This document shows, one piece after another, positions 25,392 through 34,131 of a stretch of 64,000 nucleotides of DNA. The stretch is taken from the NCBI RefSeq assembly GCF_000515315.1, contig NZ_KI911562.1:1322505-1386504 (forward strand). Reading direction: 5' to 3'. This DNA comes from Asinibacterium sp. OR53 (GTDB lineage: Bacteria; Bacteroidota; Bacteroidia; Chitinophagales; Chitinophagaceae). The notes beneath the pieces were generated by a model. It saw nothing but the letters and a program-made list of their open reading frames with translations. It had not been told where the DNA came from and searched no databases. A program made the translations under genes and the position numbers. How positions within the stretch are numbered: position 1 is the first letter of the stretch; each line of letters begins with the position of its first letter.

Positions 25392-26483
25392 ATGGAAGAA
25401 GAACAAGAACAACCAATATCGCCTGACCAATATTTAAAAGGCAGGGGCGCGCAGTTCAACCCGCGTAACCGTTTCCTAAAAAATGAAAGGGTGAGGGAAC
25501 ATATAGAAGCCATTGATGACTGGACGGAGCACAATATCGCAACAGTATACCTGGAAGACCAGGCCAAGGGCATTGTGAATAAAGTGGAGAGTCCCGATGT
25601 AGGAATGTTCTACAGCATGAATCCTTACCAGGGCTGTGAGCATGGTTGTATTTACTGTTATGCGCGCAATGCACACGAATATTGGGGATACAGTGCGGGA
25701 CTGGATTTTGAACGGAAGATCATCGTTAAAAAAAATGCGCCGCAATTGCTGCGTAAATTCCTCATGAACAAGAACTGGCAATGTGTGCCCATCAGTTTGA
25801 GTGGTAATACCGATTGTTACCAACCGGCAGAAAAAAAATATAAGATCACCCGGCAATTGCTGGAAGTATGCAACGAGTTCAACCAGCCGGTAGGCATGAT
25901 CACCAAGAATGCCGGCATATTGCGTGATAAGGACCTGTTGCAGGAGATGGCACGCAAAAGACTGGTGAGTGTATTGGTGAGCATCACCTCCTTCAATGAA
26001 GATTTACGCCGTGCCATGGAACCGCGTACAACAACTGCGAAGCAAAGGCTTCGGGTAATAAAAGAATTGAGTGATACCGGGGTACGGGCAGGGGTAATGC
26101 TGGGGCCTATGATACCTGGTTTGAATGAGCATGAAATGCAACGCATCATGGAGGCTGCCAGTCAGAACGGAGCAAAATTCAGTGCTTATACTTTCATACG
26201 ACTTAACGGCGCTATCAAACTCATTTTTCATGACTGGTTGTATAAAAACTTTCCCGACCGTGCCGATAAAGTATGGCACCTGATAGAGAACGGCCACGGT
26301 GGGCAAGTGAACGACAGCCGTTATGGCGTGCGCATGCGCGGGGAGGGGCCCATATCTGATCTTGTACGACAGCAGTTCATTAAATACAACAAATTGTATA
26401 AACTCAATGCAGAGCGTTGGGAACTGGATTGTTCGCAGTTCAGAAGACCCGGTGAGCAAGGGAAATTATTTGCTGATTTCTGA
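25392..26483 (+). CDS. PA0069-family radical SAM protein (spore photoproduct lyase-like)
   Basis: Radical SAM enzyme of the PA0069/SplB-like family. The cluster-binding C-x3-C-x2-C motif is GCEHGCIYCYAR (residues about 79-90), preceded by NPYQ. The SAM-binding region (SLSGNTDCYQPAEKKYKITR), GMITKNAGILRDKDLL, and VLVSITSFNEDLRRAMEPRT fit the family. Length is 363 aa from the ATG at 25392. Substrate unknown; the family is related to spore photoproduct lyase, which repairs UV lesions. Together with the neighbouring translesion polymerase this hints at a damage-response role (inference). A long inverted repeat begins at its last codons. Confidence 0.9.
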   Translation: MEEEQEQPISPDQYLKGRGAQFNPRNRFLKNERVREHIEAIDDWTEHNIATVYLEDQAKGIVNKVESPDVGMFYSMNPYQGCEHGCIYCYARNAHEYWGYSAGLDFERKIIVKKNAPQLLRKFLMNKNWQCVPISLSGNTDCYQPAEKKYKITRQLLEVCNEFNQPVGMITKNAGILRDKDLLQEMARKRLVSVLVSITSFNEDLRRAMEPRTTTAKQRLRVIKELSDTGVRAGVMLGPMIPGLNEHEMQRIMEAASQNGAKFSAYTFIRLNGAIKLIFHDWLYKNFPDRADKVWHLIENGHGGQVNDSRYGVRMRGEGPISDLVRQQFIKYNKLYKLNAERWELDCSQFRRPGEQGKLFADF

Positions 26484-26561
26484 TTTGATCGTTTCTGATT
26501 TATCTTACTTTCATTGATGAGAATAATGAAATTAATCAGAAATGATCAAATCAGAAATCAG
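26473..26561. repeat. 28-bp inverted repeat around a 33-bp loop
   Basis: The arms at 26473-26500 and 26534-26561 are complementary at 27 of 28 positions, the exception being G:T. The left arm includes the stop codon of the radical SAM gene. The loop contains a further pair, TTTCATT/AATGAAA, so the whole could fold as one long stem. Each arm holds two copies of TTTCTGATT. It may act as a terminator before the permease gene. Confidence 0.8.
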
Positions 26562-26590
26562 TAATTCTTATTAGCGCTTCCTCTTCCATA

Positions 26591-28012
26591 TTGAAACGCA
26601 CCCTTTCCCTTCGAACCACCATTGCTATTGTAATAGGCGGAGTGATTGGGTCGGGTATATTCATGAAACCGGCGTTGATGGCTGCCCAGTTGCAATCGCC
26701 ATTGTTATTGTTGAGTGTGTGGATGGTAGCGGGTATTGTTACTTTGTTCGGGGCTTTGTCCAATGCAGAAGTAGCAGCGATGTTCCCGGAAACAGGTGGC
26801 CAGTTCGTATTCTTTCAAAAAATGTATGGTCCCCGCTTTGCATTCCTGTATGGGTGGGCAGCTTTCGCTGTATTCAATACGGCCGGCAATGCTTCTATTG
26901 CTTATGTGTTTTCGCAATATGCCAATTATTTTATTCACTTACCCAGGTTGTCGCTTGCAACGGAGCAGGCTTATCACTTGCATATTCCCGGAGTAGGAAC
27001 CTTTTTTCCTTTGGAGCAGATAGGAGTAAAACTGCTTACCGTGTTCATCATTGTTGTATTAACCCTGATCAATTATTTCAGTGTAGGATATGGCAGTATG
27101 GTGCAGCGGTTTTTAACTGCTTTGAAAGCAGTAGCCATCGTGTTACTTATCGGCGGTATCCTGTTTTCGGGTAAAGGATCCTGGGAGCACCTGGTAACTA
27201 CTACGCCGCAAAACCTGCAGGGATGGAATTTTATTGGTATGTATATGGCTGCGGTTGCAGGGGCTTTCTGGGCTTATGACGGATGGAACAATATCACGTT
27301 CGTGGCAGGTGAGATCAAAGAACCACAACGGAACATTCCCCGCAGTCTTTTCGCCGGATTGCTTTTCTGCATTGTTGTATATGTATTGCTGAACCTGGCT
27401 TTTGTATATGTATTGCCCATTCAACAATTGGCAAAATCCTCTTTTGTGGCCTCGGATGCAGCATCTGCTGTGTGGGGTATGAAAGGCGGTTCCCTGATCG
27501 CTCTGTTGGTGATGTTATTTGTACTGGGTACTACCAATGCCAATGTACTGGCTACCGCCCGGGTTACTTTTGCTACAGGCGCATCGGCTGAAAGAACCCG
27601 ATGGGCAGGGAAAGTACAGCCACGCTATCAAACGCCGGGCAATGCCTTGCTCTTGAACGCCGCATGGACCATCCTGCTCATTTTCAGTGGCTCGTTCGAC
27701 ATGCTTACCGATATGCTCATTTTTGTGAGTTGGTTCTTTTATGGTATAAGCGCCCTGGGTGTTTTCATCCTTCGTTACAAGATGAAAAATGTTCCGCGTG
27801 CCTATAAAGTATGGGGCTACCCGGTTGTTCCCTTTGTTTTTGTCGCATTCACCTGCCTGTTCCTCATCAGCACTTTGTATACCGATATTACCAATTATCG
27901 AAATGGACACACCCCGGTGATCAATTCTTTGCTGGGTATATTGATCACGCTCGCGGGCATACCACTTTATTATTGCAGCAGGAAACAAGTTTCGCCTGTT
28001 GCTGATACTTGA
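26591..28012 (+). CDS. APC-family amino acid permease
   Basis: Polytopic inner-membrane transporter of the amino acid-polyamine-organocation superfamily (473 aa, about 12 helices), closest in look to LAT-type permeases. Helix 1 carries the substrate-binding GGVIGSGIFMKP motif (residues about 15-26); GALSNAEVAAMFPETGGQFV and FWAYDGWNNITFVAGEIKEP are also typical. The start is a TTG at 26591; there is no in-frame ATG before helix 1. Substrate cannot be told from sequence. It lies 63 bp upstream of the kinase-RapZ fusion; cotranscription is possible. Confidence 0.9.
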   Translation: MKRTLSLRTTIAIVIGGVIGSGIFMKPALMAAQLQSPLLLLSVWMVAGIVTLFGALSNAEVAAMFPETGGQFVFFQKMYGPRFAFLYGWAAFAVFNTAGNASIAYVFSQYANYFIHLPRLSLATEQAYHLHIPGVGTFFPLEQIGVKLLTVFIIVVLTLINYFSVGYGSMVQRFLTALKAVAIVLLIGGILFSGKGSWEHLVTTTPQNLQGWNFIGMYMAAVAGAFWAYDGWNNITFVAGEIKEPQRNIPRSLFAGLLFCIVVYVLLNLAFVYVLPIQQLAKSSFVASDAASAVWGMKGGSLIALLVMLFVLGTTNANVLATARVTFATGASAERTRWAGKVQPRYQTPGNALLLNAAWTILLIFSGSFDMLTDMLIFVSWFFYGISALGVFILRYKMKNVPRAYKVWGYPVVPFVFVAFTCLFLISTLYTDITNYRNGHTPVINSLLGILITLAGIPLYYCSRKQVSPVADT

Positions 28013-28075
28013 TAAGAAAGGGTTTGAACCATCAAATCAGGCATTTCCGCTATTTTCGCCCAAAGTATACAGATT

Positions 28076-29515
28076 ATGGAGGCAGTTATTACGGCCATTG
28101 AGGAGCTTTTCGAAATCTTGCAACGCAGGAAAGCAGATCGCATTGAAAAATTGCCGCAAAGCGGGAGCGACAGGATTTATTTTAGGATATATGCAGGCCT
28201 GGATAGTTTTATTGCTACCTATAACCTCAATAAAAAGGAAACGCAGACATTCATTTATTTCAGCAAGCATTTCAAAGATGCAGGCCTCCCAGTTCCCCGT
28301 ATCCTGGTCGTTAATGAAGACGACACCCTTTATATCCAGGAAGACCTTGGCCGTGATTCATTGTTGAATAAACTGGAACAGAACGGTCATGGTGATTATG
28401 CATTCGGATTATTCCAGAAAAGTTTGTCGGCCCTCGCTAAAATGCAAATACTGGGCGACAAGGGACTGGATTACGACTGGAGCCTTACGGCCAAGGAATT
28501 TGGCAAACAAGCTATCTTAAGTGACCTGTTGTATTTCAAATATTATTTTCTCGACACCCTGCAATTGCCTTACGATAAACAGGCCATGTTGGATGACTTC
28601 GAAGCATTGAGTACTTATCTTACGCATACAGAGTACAAGTATTTTATGTTCCGCGATTTCCAGAGCCGCAACATCATTGTAAAGAACGATGAAGTGAATT
28701 TCATCGATTACCAGGGCGGAATGAAAGGAGCGCTGCAATACGATGTAGCTTCTTTGTTATGGCAGGCCAAAGCAGAGCTGAGCGAAAGATGGAAAGACGA
28801 TTTACTGGACTACTATATGGACCAGATTGATCAATTGCTGGAGCAGCCGGTAGACCGTGTTACTTTCGTGAGCCAGTACAACGGATATGTATTGATCCGC
28901 TTATTGCAGGTGATGGGTGCTTATGGATTCAGGGGGCTGTTCGAACGAAAGGCACATTTCCTGGCCAGTATTCCACTGGCACTTCGCAACCTGAAATTTT
29001 TCATAGAGAACAAACGCATTGGCATCGTAATGCCTGAGTTTACACGGGTATTGAAACTGGTGGTAACCGATGAAATGACAGCGCGTTTTGAACCGCCACA
29101 GGCCAACGAGCAAACGCCGTTGATTATTCATATTAACAGTTTCAGTTACCGTACAGGTATACCTAGCGATGAATCAGAAAACGGAGGCGGTTTTGTATTC
29201 GATATGCGGGGAATCCTGAATCCCGGCCGCTTCGATGAATATAAAAAGCTAAGCGGGAAAGACAAATCTGTACAGGATTTCCTGGAGCAACGCACCAAGA
29301 TGAATGAGTTCCTGAACAGCGTGTGGGACCTGGTGGATATCACAGTAGAAGCCTATTTAAAGCGGGATTTCAGCAACCTGATGATCAATTTTGGTTGCAC
29401 AGGCGGGCAACACCGCAGTGTGTATGCTGCCGAACAAACAGCCCGGCACCTGAAGAACAAATACAAAGTAAAAGTCGTGCTCACACATACCAATCAATTG
29501 AACTGGGTACAATAA
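28076..29515 (+). CDS. AmgK-like sugar kinase fused to RapZ C-terminal domain
   Basis: Two-domain protein of 479 residues. The N-terminal part (about 1-330) is an aminoglycoside-phosphotransferase-type kinase like AmgK, with the catalytic loop FRDFQSRNIIV (Asp and Asn) and the metal motif NFIDYQGG. The C-terminal part (about 345-479) is a RapZ C-terminal domain, beginning IHINSFSYRTGIP, with FDMRGILNPGR and GCTGGQHRSVYAAE; in RapZ this domain senses glucosamine-6-phosphate and binds small RNAs. The next gene is murU, 14 bp on. AmgK and MurU together turn MurNAc into UDP-MurNAc. I infer a regulated amino-sugar kinase; the role of the RapZ domain here is unknown. Confidence 0.87.
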   Translation: MEAVITAIEELFEILQRRKADRIEKLPQSGSDRIYFRIYAGLDSFIATYNLNKKETQTFIYFSKHFKDAGLPVPRILVVNEDDTLYIQEDLGRDSLLNKLEQNGHGDYAFGLFQKSLSALAKMQILGDKGLDYDWSLTAKEFGKQAILSDLLYFKYYFLDTLQLPYDKQAMLDDFEALSTYLTHTEYKYFMFRDFQSRNIIVKNDEVNFIDYQGGMKGALQYDVASLLWQAKAELSERWKDDLLDYYMDQIDQLLEQPVDRVTFVSQYNGYVLIRLLQVMGAYGFRGLFERKAHFLASIPLALRNLKFFIENKRIGIVMPEFTRVLKLVVTDEMTARFEPPQANEQTPLIIHINSFSYRTGIPSDESENGGGFVFDMRGILNPGRFDEYKKLSGKDKSVQDFLEQRTKMNEFLNSVWDLVDITVEAYLKRDFSNLMINFGCTGGQHRSVYAAEQTARHLKNKYKVKVVLTHTNQLNWVQ

Positions 29516-29529
29516 ATTACGCGCGTACT

Positions 29530-30261
29530 ATGAAAGCCATGCTATTCGCCGCAGGTCTTGGTACCCGGCTCAAACCCTGGACCGATCATCATCCCAAAGC
29601 ATTGGCGTTGGTAAATGGCAAGAGCCTGCTGCAACGCAATATTGAATACCTGCAACAATTCGGGATCCATGATGTGATTGTTAATGTGCATCATTTTGCA
29701 GATCAGATTATTGATGCCATCACTCAAAACAAAGGATGGGGTAGTAGCGTCACTATTTCCGATGAAACAGATGCTGTGTTGGAAACGGGTGGTGGATTGA
29801 AGAAAGCCGCCTGGTATTTTGAAGCGGAAAAAGATTTTGTAGTCATGAATGTAGACATTCTCACCGATATGCGATTGGATGATATGATACGCCGGCACGA
29901 AGCGGAACAACCTCTTGCTACACTGGCAGTATCTGACAGGACAACTTCACGCTATTTTTTATTTGATGCTGCAGGCAGGCTCAGAGGATGGCGCAATGTG
30001 AACAGTGGTGAAGAGAAACCGGCTGGATTGCAGTCTGTAAAAGACTATGCACTGTTGCAGCAGAAAGCATTCAGTGGTATTCACATTATCAATACCGGCC
30101 TTTTCCCGGTAATGAAACAGGAAGGAAAATTCTCCATGGTAGACGTATACCTTTCATTGATGGATCATTACCCCATTCAATGTTTCGACCACAGCGGTGC
30201 GCATTTTATTGACGTAGGGAAACCTGAAAGTATTGCGAAAGCTGAAACATGGTGCAAATAA
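29530..30261 (+). CDS. murU: MurU-like MurNAc-1-phosphate uridylyltransferase
   Basis: Sugar-nucleotide transferase (243 aa) with the nucleotidyltransferase signature MLFAAGLGTRLKPWTDHHPK at the N-terminus, VNVHHFADQI, a VLETGGGLKKA loop and the metal-binding Asp in FVVMNVDILTDM. It is nearer to MurU than to longer GlmU or RfbA proteins, being short and lacking an acyltransferase domain. Position 14 bp after an AmgK-like kinase supports UDP-MurNAc synthesis in peptidoglycan recycling. The ATG at 29530 gives the expected N-terminus. GDP-mannose or other NDP-sugar synthesis remains possible. Confidence 0.85.
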   Translation: MKAMLFAAGLGTRLKPWTDHHPKALALVNGKSLLQRNIEYLQQFGIHDVIVNVHHFADQIIDAITQNKGWGSSVTISDETDAVLETGGGLKKAAWYFEAEKDFVVMNVDILTDMRLDDMIRRHEAEQPLATLAVSDRTTSRYFLFDAAGRLRGWRNVNSGEEKPAGLQSVKDYALLQQKAFSGIHIINTGLFPVMKQEGKFSMVDVYLSLMDHYPIQCFDHSGAHFIDVGKPESIAKAETWCK

Positions 30262-30279
30262 ACCTGCACAAACAATTGT

Positions 30280-31431
30280 TTATACTTTGATGTAAATCTT
30301 CCGCTTATCCAGCATATAAACGATCAGCCAATAAAACGCGATCGTTACCAACGCATATACCAGCGAACCTACCCGCAGGTCTGAAGCAATGTCTTTGCAG
30401 ATATGGTTGTAAAACCAGGGGAAGGGAGAAGTATATACTTTTTTACCGGCTTCATCCAGGTGATCTACCCAACGGAACATAGCCAATACCCTTGGCAGGA
30501 ATCCACTCAATACAAATATGAACAAGGGATTTTTACCAAACACATCAAAGAACCGGCTCCAGGCGCCTTTGACAGCTTTGAATTCAACGAGGTAAATGAG
30601 TATGCCGATGGTTAACATGGCCAGTCCGGTTGTATAGAGTACATAACTGCTGGTCCATATTTTTTTGTTGATGGGGAATACCATATCCCAACAGAAGCCG
30701 GCAAAGATCAACACCACCCCGGCAACAAAAAGATTGCTGAGCATTTCATAGCTCTTACCTTTTTGCTGGATGTATTGTCCTACCATAAATCCCAGGATCA
30801 CCTGCACAACAGGCGCCATGAGGCTGCCCAATCCTTCCGGATCAAAAGCAAGCCCTTCTCCTCTGTACATGTGTGCTTCGCCCAGGATGTTTTTATCGAA
30901 CTGTGTACCAAAATAGCCCTGTAGGCTGTAAGGGTCGCCGGGAGCGCCCAACCAGTTGCAGATGAACCAATACAATAAGAGCAATATGCCACCTATTACA
31001 AATGCGCCTTTTGTTTTTCCGTAGAATACAATAATGGAAGCAAAGAAATAACAAAGCGCTATCCTTTGCAATACACCCAGTATGCGTACGGCATCCCAAC
31101 TCTTAAAAACGATATGATCTCCATCCCACTTCACAAAGGGACTCCAGTTCAGGAACAGACCGATCAGGAATATGAGCAGGGTCCTTTTGATCACTTTCTT
31201 CCAGAAAACACCCGCACCAGCCTGTTCAAAACGGGGCATCACGAATGCCATGGCATTACCTACTGCAAAGAGGAAAAACGGAAATACCAGGTCGGTAGGC
31301 GTACAACCATGCCAGGTGGCGTGCTCAAGCGGGCTATAAATATGTGCCCAGCTACCGGGGTTGTTGACCAGTATCATGAGTGCCACGGTGGCTCCCCGGA
31401 ATACATCGAGCGAGTAATAACGTTGATTCAT
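30280..31431 (-). CDS. Heparan-alpha-glucosaminide acetyltransferase-like membrane protein (DUF5009)
   Basis: Polytopic membrane protein (383 aa, about ten helices) of the HGSNAT/YeiB-like acyltransferase group. The N-terminal signature is SLDVFRGATVALMILVNNPG, then HATWHGCTPTDLVFPFFLFA (residues about 38-57). In the family such proteins transfer acetyl groups across the membrane to amino sugars. It is convergent with murU (18-bp gap) and divergent from rfbB. The nearby MurNAc recycling genes suggest it might modify amino sugars of the cell wall, but this is inference from position. Confidence 0.85.
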   Translation of the reverse strand: MNQRYYSLDVFRGATVALMILVNNPGSWAHIYSPLEHATWHGCTPTDLVFPFFLFAVGNAMAFVMPRFEQAGAGVFWKKVIKRTLLIFLIGLFLNWSPFVKWDGDHIVFKSWDAVRILGVLQRIALCYFFASIIVFYGKTKGAFVIGGILLLLYWFICNWLGAPGDPYSLQGYFGTQFDKNILGEAHMYRGEGLAFDPEGLGSLMAPVVQVILGFMVGQYIQQKGKSYEMLSNLFVAGVVLIFAGFCWDMVFPINKKIWTSSYVLYTTGLAMLTIGILIYLVEFKAVKGAWSRFFDVFGKNPLFIFVLSGFLPRVLAMFRWVDHLDEAGKKVYTSPFPWFYNHICKDIASDLRVGSLVYALVTIAFYWLIVYMLDKRKIYIKV

Positions 31432-31546
31432 GGCAGGCGGGTTGATTACCGGATGAAGATAGTAAAGGAAAATGAAAATATAGCGCCCTGATGCGGCGCC
31501 AAGCAGGGTATTTGCTTATTTTGCGCCCGTTAAGAAAGCAGTACAG

Positions 31547-32602
31547 ATGAGCAAAAATATTATGATCACCGGTGGAGCCGGTTTCATCGGTTCACATGTG
31601 GTCAGGCTATTCGTGAACCAATACCCCCAATACCAGGTCATTAACCTAGATACCCTTACTTATGCGGGTAATTTAGAGAACCTGAAAGACATTGAAAATA
31701 AAGCGAATTACCGGTTTGTTAAAGCCAATATACTCGACAGTGAAGCGCTTGAAAAAATTTTCGATGAATATAGTATAACCGACGTGATCCATCTGGCAGC
31801 AGAATCGCATGTGGACCGCTCCATTGTTTCCCCGCTGGATTTTGTCTATACCAATATCATCGGCACAGTGAACCTGCTTAATACAGCCCGCAAAAAATGG
31901 GCGGCGGATTATTCCAAACACCGCTTCTATCATATTTCTACTGATGAAGTATACGGCAGCTTGGGTGAAACCGGTTTCTTCACAGAAGAAACAGCGTATG
32001 ATCCCCGCTCGCCCTATTCGGCCAGCAAAGCTTCTTCCGATCATTTTGTGCGGGCTTATCATGAGACTTATCACCTGCAAACCGTCGTTTCCAATTGCTC
32101 CAATAATTATGGGCCTTATCATTTCCCTGAGAAGCTGATACCCTTGTTCATCAACAATATCATCAACGGAAAACCTTTGCCTGTTTATGGTGATGGTCAG
32201 TATACGCGCGACTGGCTTTATGTGAAAGACCATGCAACAGCCATCGATGCAGTGTTTCATAAAGGTATAACCGGTGAGACCTATAATATCGGCGGATTCA
32301 ATGAATGGAAGAACATCGACCTGGTGAAACTCTTGTGTAAACTGATGGATGAAAGACTGGGCCGCAGTGCCGGCACTAGTGAGCAACTCATCACATATGT
32401 CAAAGACCGTCCCGGTCACGACCGGCGTTATGCCATCGATGCCGGCAAGATTAACAAAGCGCTAGGCTGGAAGCCATCGGTAACATTTGAACAGGGGCTG
32501 GCCGAAACGATCGACTGGTACCTGGCCAATACAGAATGGCTGAACCATATTACCAGCGGCAATTATCAACATTATTACGAATCAATGTATAGCAACCGCT
32601 GA
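31547..32602 (+). CDS. rfbB: dTDP-glucose 4,6-dehydratase
   Basis: RmlB/RfbB, an extended short-chain dehydrogenase converting dTDP-glucose to dTDP-4-keto-6-deoxyglucose. The NAD-binding motif is GGAGFIGSHVV (residues about 8-18). DEVYGSLGETG and YSASKASSDHFVRAYHETY supply the catalytic Asp/Glu and Tyr-x3-Lys, and SNCSNNYGPYHFPEKLIPLF is a strong family signature. Length (351 aa) is typical. First gene of rfbB-rfbC-rfbA, with 1-bp and 3-bp gaps. Confidence 0.97.
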   Translation: MSKNIMITGGAGFIGSHVVRLFVNQYPQYQVINLDTLTYAGNLENLKDIENKANYRFVKANILDSEALEKIFDEYSITDVIHLAAESHVDRSIVSPLDFVYTNIIGTVNLLNTARKKWAADYSKHRFYHISTDEVYGSLGETGFFTEETAYDPRSPYSASKASSDHFVRAYHETYHLQTVVSNCSNNYGPYHFPEKLIPLFINNIINGKPLPVYGDGQYTRDWLYVKDHATAIDAVFHKGITGETYNIGGFNEWKNIDLVKLLCKLMDERLGRSAGTSEQLITYVKDRPGHDRRYAIDAGKINKALGWKPSVTFEQGLAETIDWYLANTEWLNHITSGNYQHYYESMYSNR

Positions 32603-32603
32603 T

Positions 32604-33161
32604 ATGAGAGTGGAACCTACAAAACTGGAAGGCTGCTTCATCATACATGATACTGTGTTTGGTGATCAGCGGGGTTATTTCTTTGAAAGCTTCAACAAAA
32701 AAACATTCCTGCAACAAACGGGGATCGATGTGAATTTTGTGCAGGATAACCAGTCACGCTCACAGAAAGGAGTGCTGCGCGGATTGCATTTCCAGTATGG
32801 CGAATTTGCCCAGAGTAAACTGGTGCGGGTGCTGGAAGGAAGGGTGCTGGATATAGCGGTAGACCTGCGTAAAAAATCGTCTACCTACGGTGAGCACATC
32901 GCTGTTGAACTGTCTGGCGAGAGCCGTACCCAGTTCTATGTGCCCCGTGGTTTTGCACACGGCTTTGTAGTGTTGAGTGAAAACGCCACCTTCTTTTATA
33001 AATGCGATAATTATTATAACAAGGCTGCCGAGGGGGGAATTATTTACAATGACCCCGAACTGGGTATCGACTGGGGGCTGCCGCAGGAGCAGTTGTTGCT
33101 TTCTGAAAAAGATACGGTACTACCCACTTTGAAAAGCATTGCAAACGAACTTAACTTTTAA
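32604..33161 (+). CDS. rfbC: dTDP-4-dehydrorhamnose 3,5-epimerase
   Basis: RmlC, a cupin-fold epimerase for the dTDP-L-rhamnose pathway. GYFFESFNKKTF, VQDNQSRSQKGVLRGLHFQ (with the catalytic His), ALDVAVDLRKKS-like VLDIAVDLRKKSSTYGEH and YVPRGFAHGFVVLSE are all visible. Length (185 aa) is typical. It sits between rfbB and rfbA with almost no spacing, so translation is probably coupled. Confidence 0.96.
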   Translation: MRVEPTKLEGCFIIHDTVFGDQRGYFFESFNKKTFLQQTGIDVNFVQDNQSRSQKGVLRGLHFQYGEFAQSKLVRVLEGRVLDIAVDLRKKSSTYGEHIAVELSGESRTQFYVPRGFAHGFVVLSENATFFYKCDNYYNKAAEGGIIYNDPELGIDWGLPQEQLLLSEKDTVLPTLKSIANELNF

Positions 33162-33164
33162 ACC

Positions 33165-34028
33165 ATGAAGGGTATTATTCTCGCAGGAGGATCCGGTACA
33201 CGTTTGTACCCTATCACCAAAGGCATCAGCAAACAACTGATGCCGATCTATGACAAGCCGATGATCTATTATCCTTTATCGGTCTTGATGCTGGCGGGTA
33301 TCCGGGATATCCTCATCATCACTACACCGGAAGACAGTACCCAGTTCCAGCGGCTGCTGGAAGACGGCTCGGAGTTGGGTTGCAGGTTTTCTTACGCTAC
33401 CCAGGCGGTGCCCAACGGACTGGCGCAGGCTTTTGTGATCGGGGAGCAGTTCATCGGGAATGATAAAGTAGCGCTGATACTGGGTGATAATATTTTTTAT
33501 GGTGCCGGGTTCAGTCAGCTCGTGCAGTCTTTCAACGATGTAGACGGCGCTGCTGTTTTTGCTTATGAAGTGAACGATCCCGAACGATATGGCGTGGTGG
33601 AATTCGACGAAAAACAAAATGCTATTTCGATAGAAGAAAAACCCAAGGCACCTAAATCGAATTACGCGGTGCCAGGCCTGTATTTTTACGATAATGAAGT
33701 GGTATCCATTGCCAAAAGCATTGAACCTTCGGCGAGGGGTGAATACGAGATCACTACGGTGAACAATGAATACCTGCAACAGGGAAAGCTGAAAGTGGGT
33801 ATTATGAGCCGGGGAACGGCCTGGCTCGATACGGGCACTTTTGAATCTTTAAGCGATGCCTGTGAATTTGTACGGGTGATAGAAAAAAGGCAGAGCCAGA
33901 AAATAGGCTGTATAGAAGAAGTGGCTTACCGTATGGGATATATCAACCGGGAACAACTGACGAAACTGGCTGATAAATATGCCAAAAGCGGTTATGGAGA
34001 GTATTTGCGCAGGCTGAGGGGAAGTTGA
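33165..34028 (+). CDS. rfbA: Glucose-1-phosphate thymidylyltransferase
   Basis: RmlA, making dTDP-glucose from glucose-1-phosphate and dTTP. The N-terminal signature [20 protein letters not shown] is complete, with [20 protein letters not shown] following, [11 protein letters not shown] with the metal-binding Asp, and [14 protein letters not shown] near residue 222. Length (287 aa) fits the short-type enzyme. No rfbD (the final reductase) is adjacent, so the locus ends at dTDP-4-keto-rhamnose unless rfbD lies elsewhere or the keto-sugar feeds another deoxysugar. Confidence 0.96.
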   Translation: MKGIILAGGSGTRLYPITKGISKQLMPIYDKPMIYYPLSVLMLAGIRDILIITTPEDSTQFQRLLEDGSELGCRFSYATQAVPNGLAQAFVIGEQFIGNDKVALILGDNIFYGAGFSQLVQSFNDVDGAAVFAYEVNDPERYGVVEFDEKQNAISIEEKPKAPKSNYAVPGLYFYDNEVVSIAKSIEPSARGEYEITTVNNEYLQQGKLKVGIMSRGTAWLDTGTFESLSDACEFVRVIEKRQSQKIGCIEEVAYRMGYINREQLTKLADKYAKSGYGEYLRRLRGS

Positions 34029-34032
34029 TAGG

Positions 34033-34093
34033 TGTTAGTTGTTGGAATGTTAATGTTAGGTATCTGTCAACTAACAACTACCAGCTAATAACT
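34033..34093. repeat. Intergenic repeat copy (AACTAACAAC family)
   Basis: Lies between rfbA and the sigma-factor gene. The blocks TGTTAGTTGTT (34033-34043) and TATCTGTCAACTAAC (34061-34075) recur in the same order and spacing near 22511-22552. The right part, 34069-34093, matches 34657-34681 at about 20 of 25 positions. GTTAGTTG and CAACTAAC inside it can pair. Confidence 0.5.
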
Positions 34094-34131
34094 ATTTCGT
34101 AAATTTAGGGCAGGAATCAAACGCATCTGTT

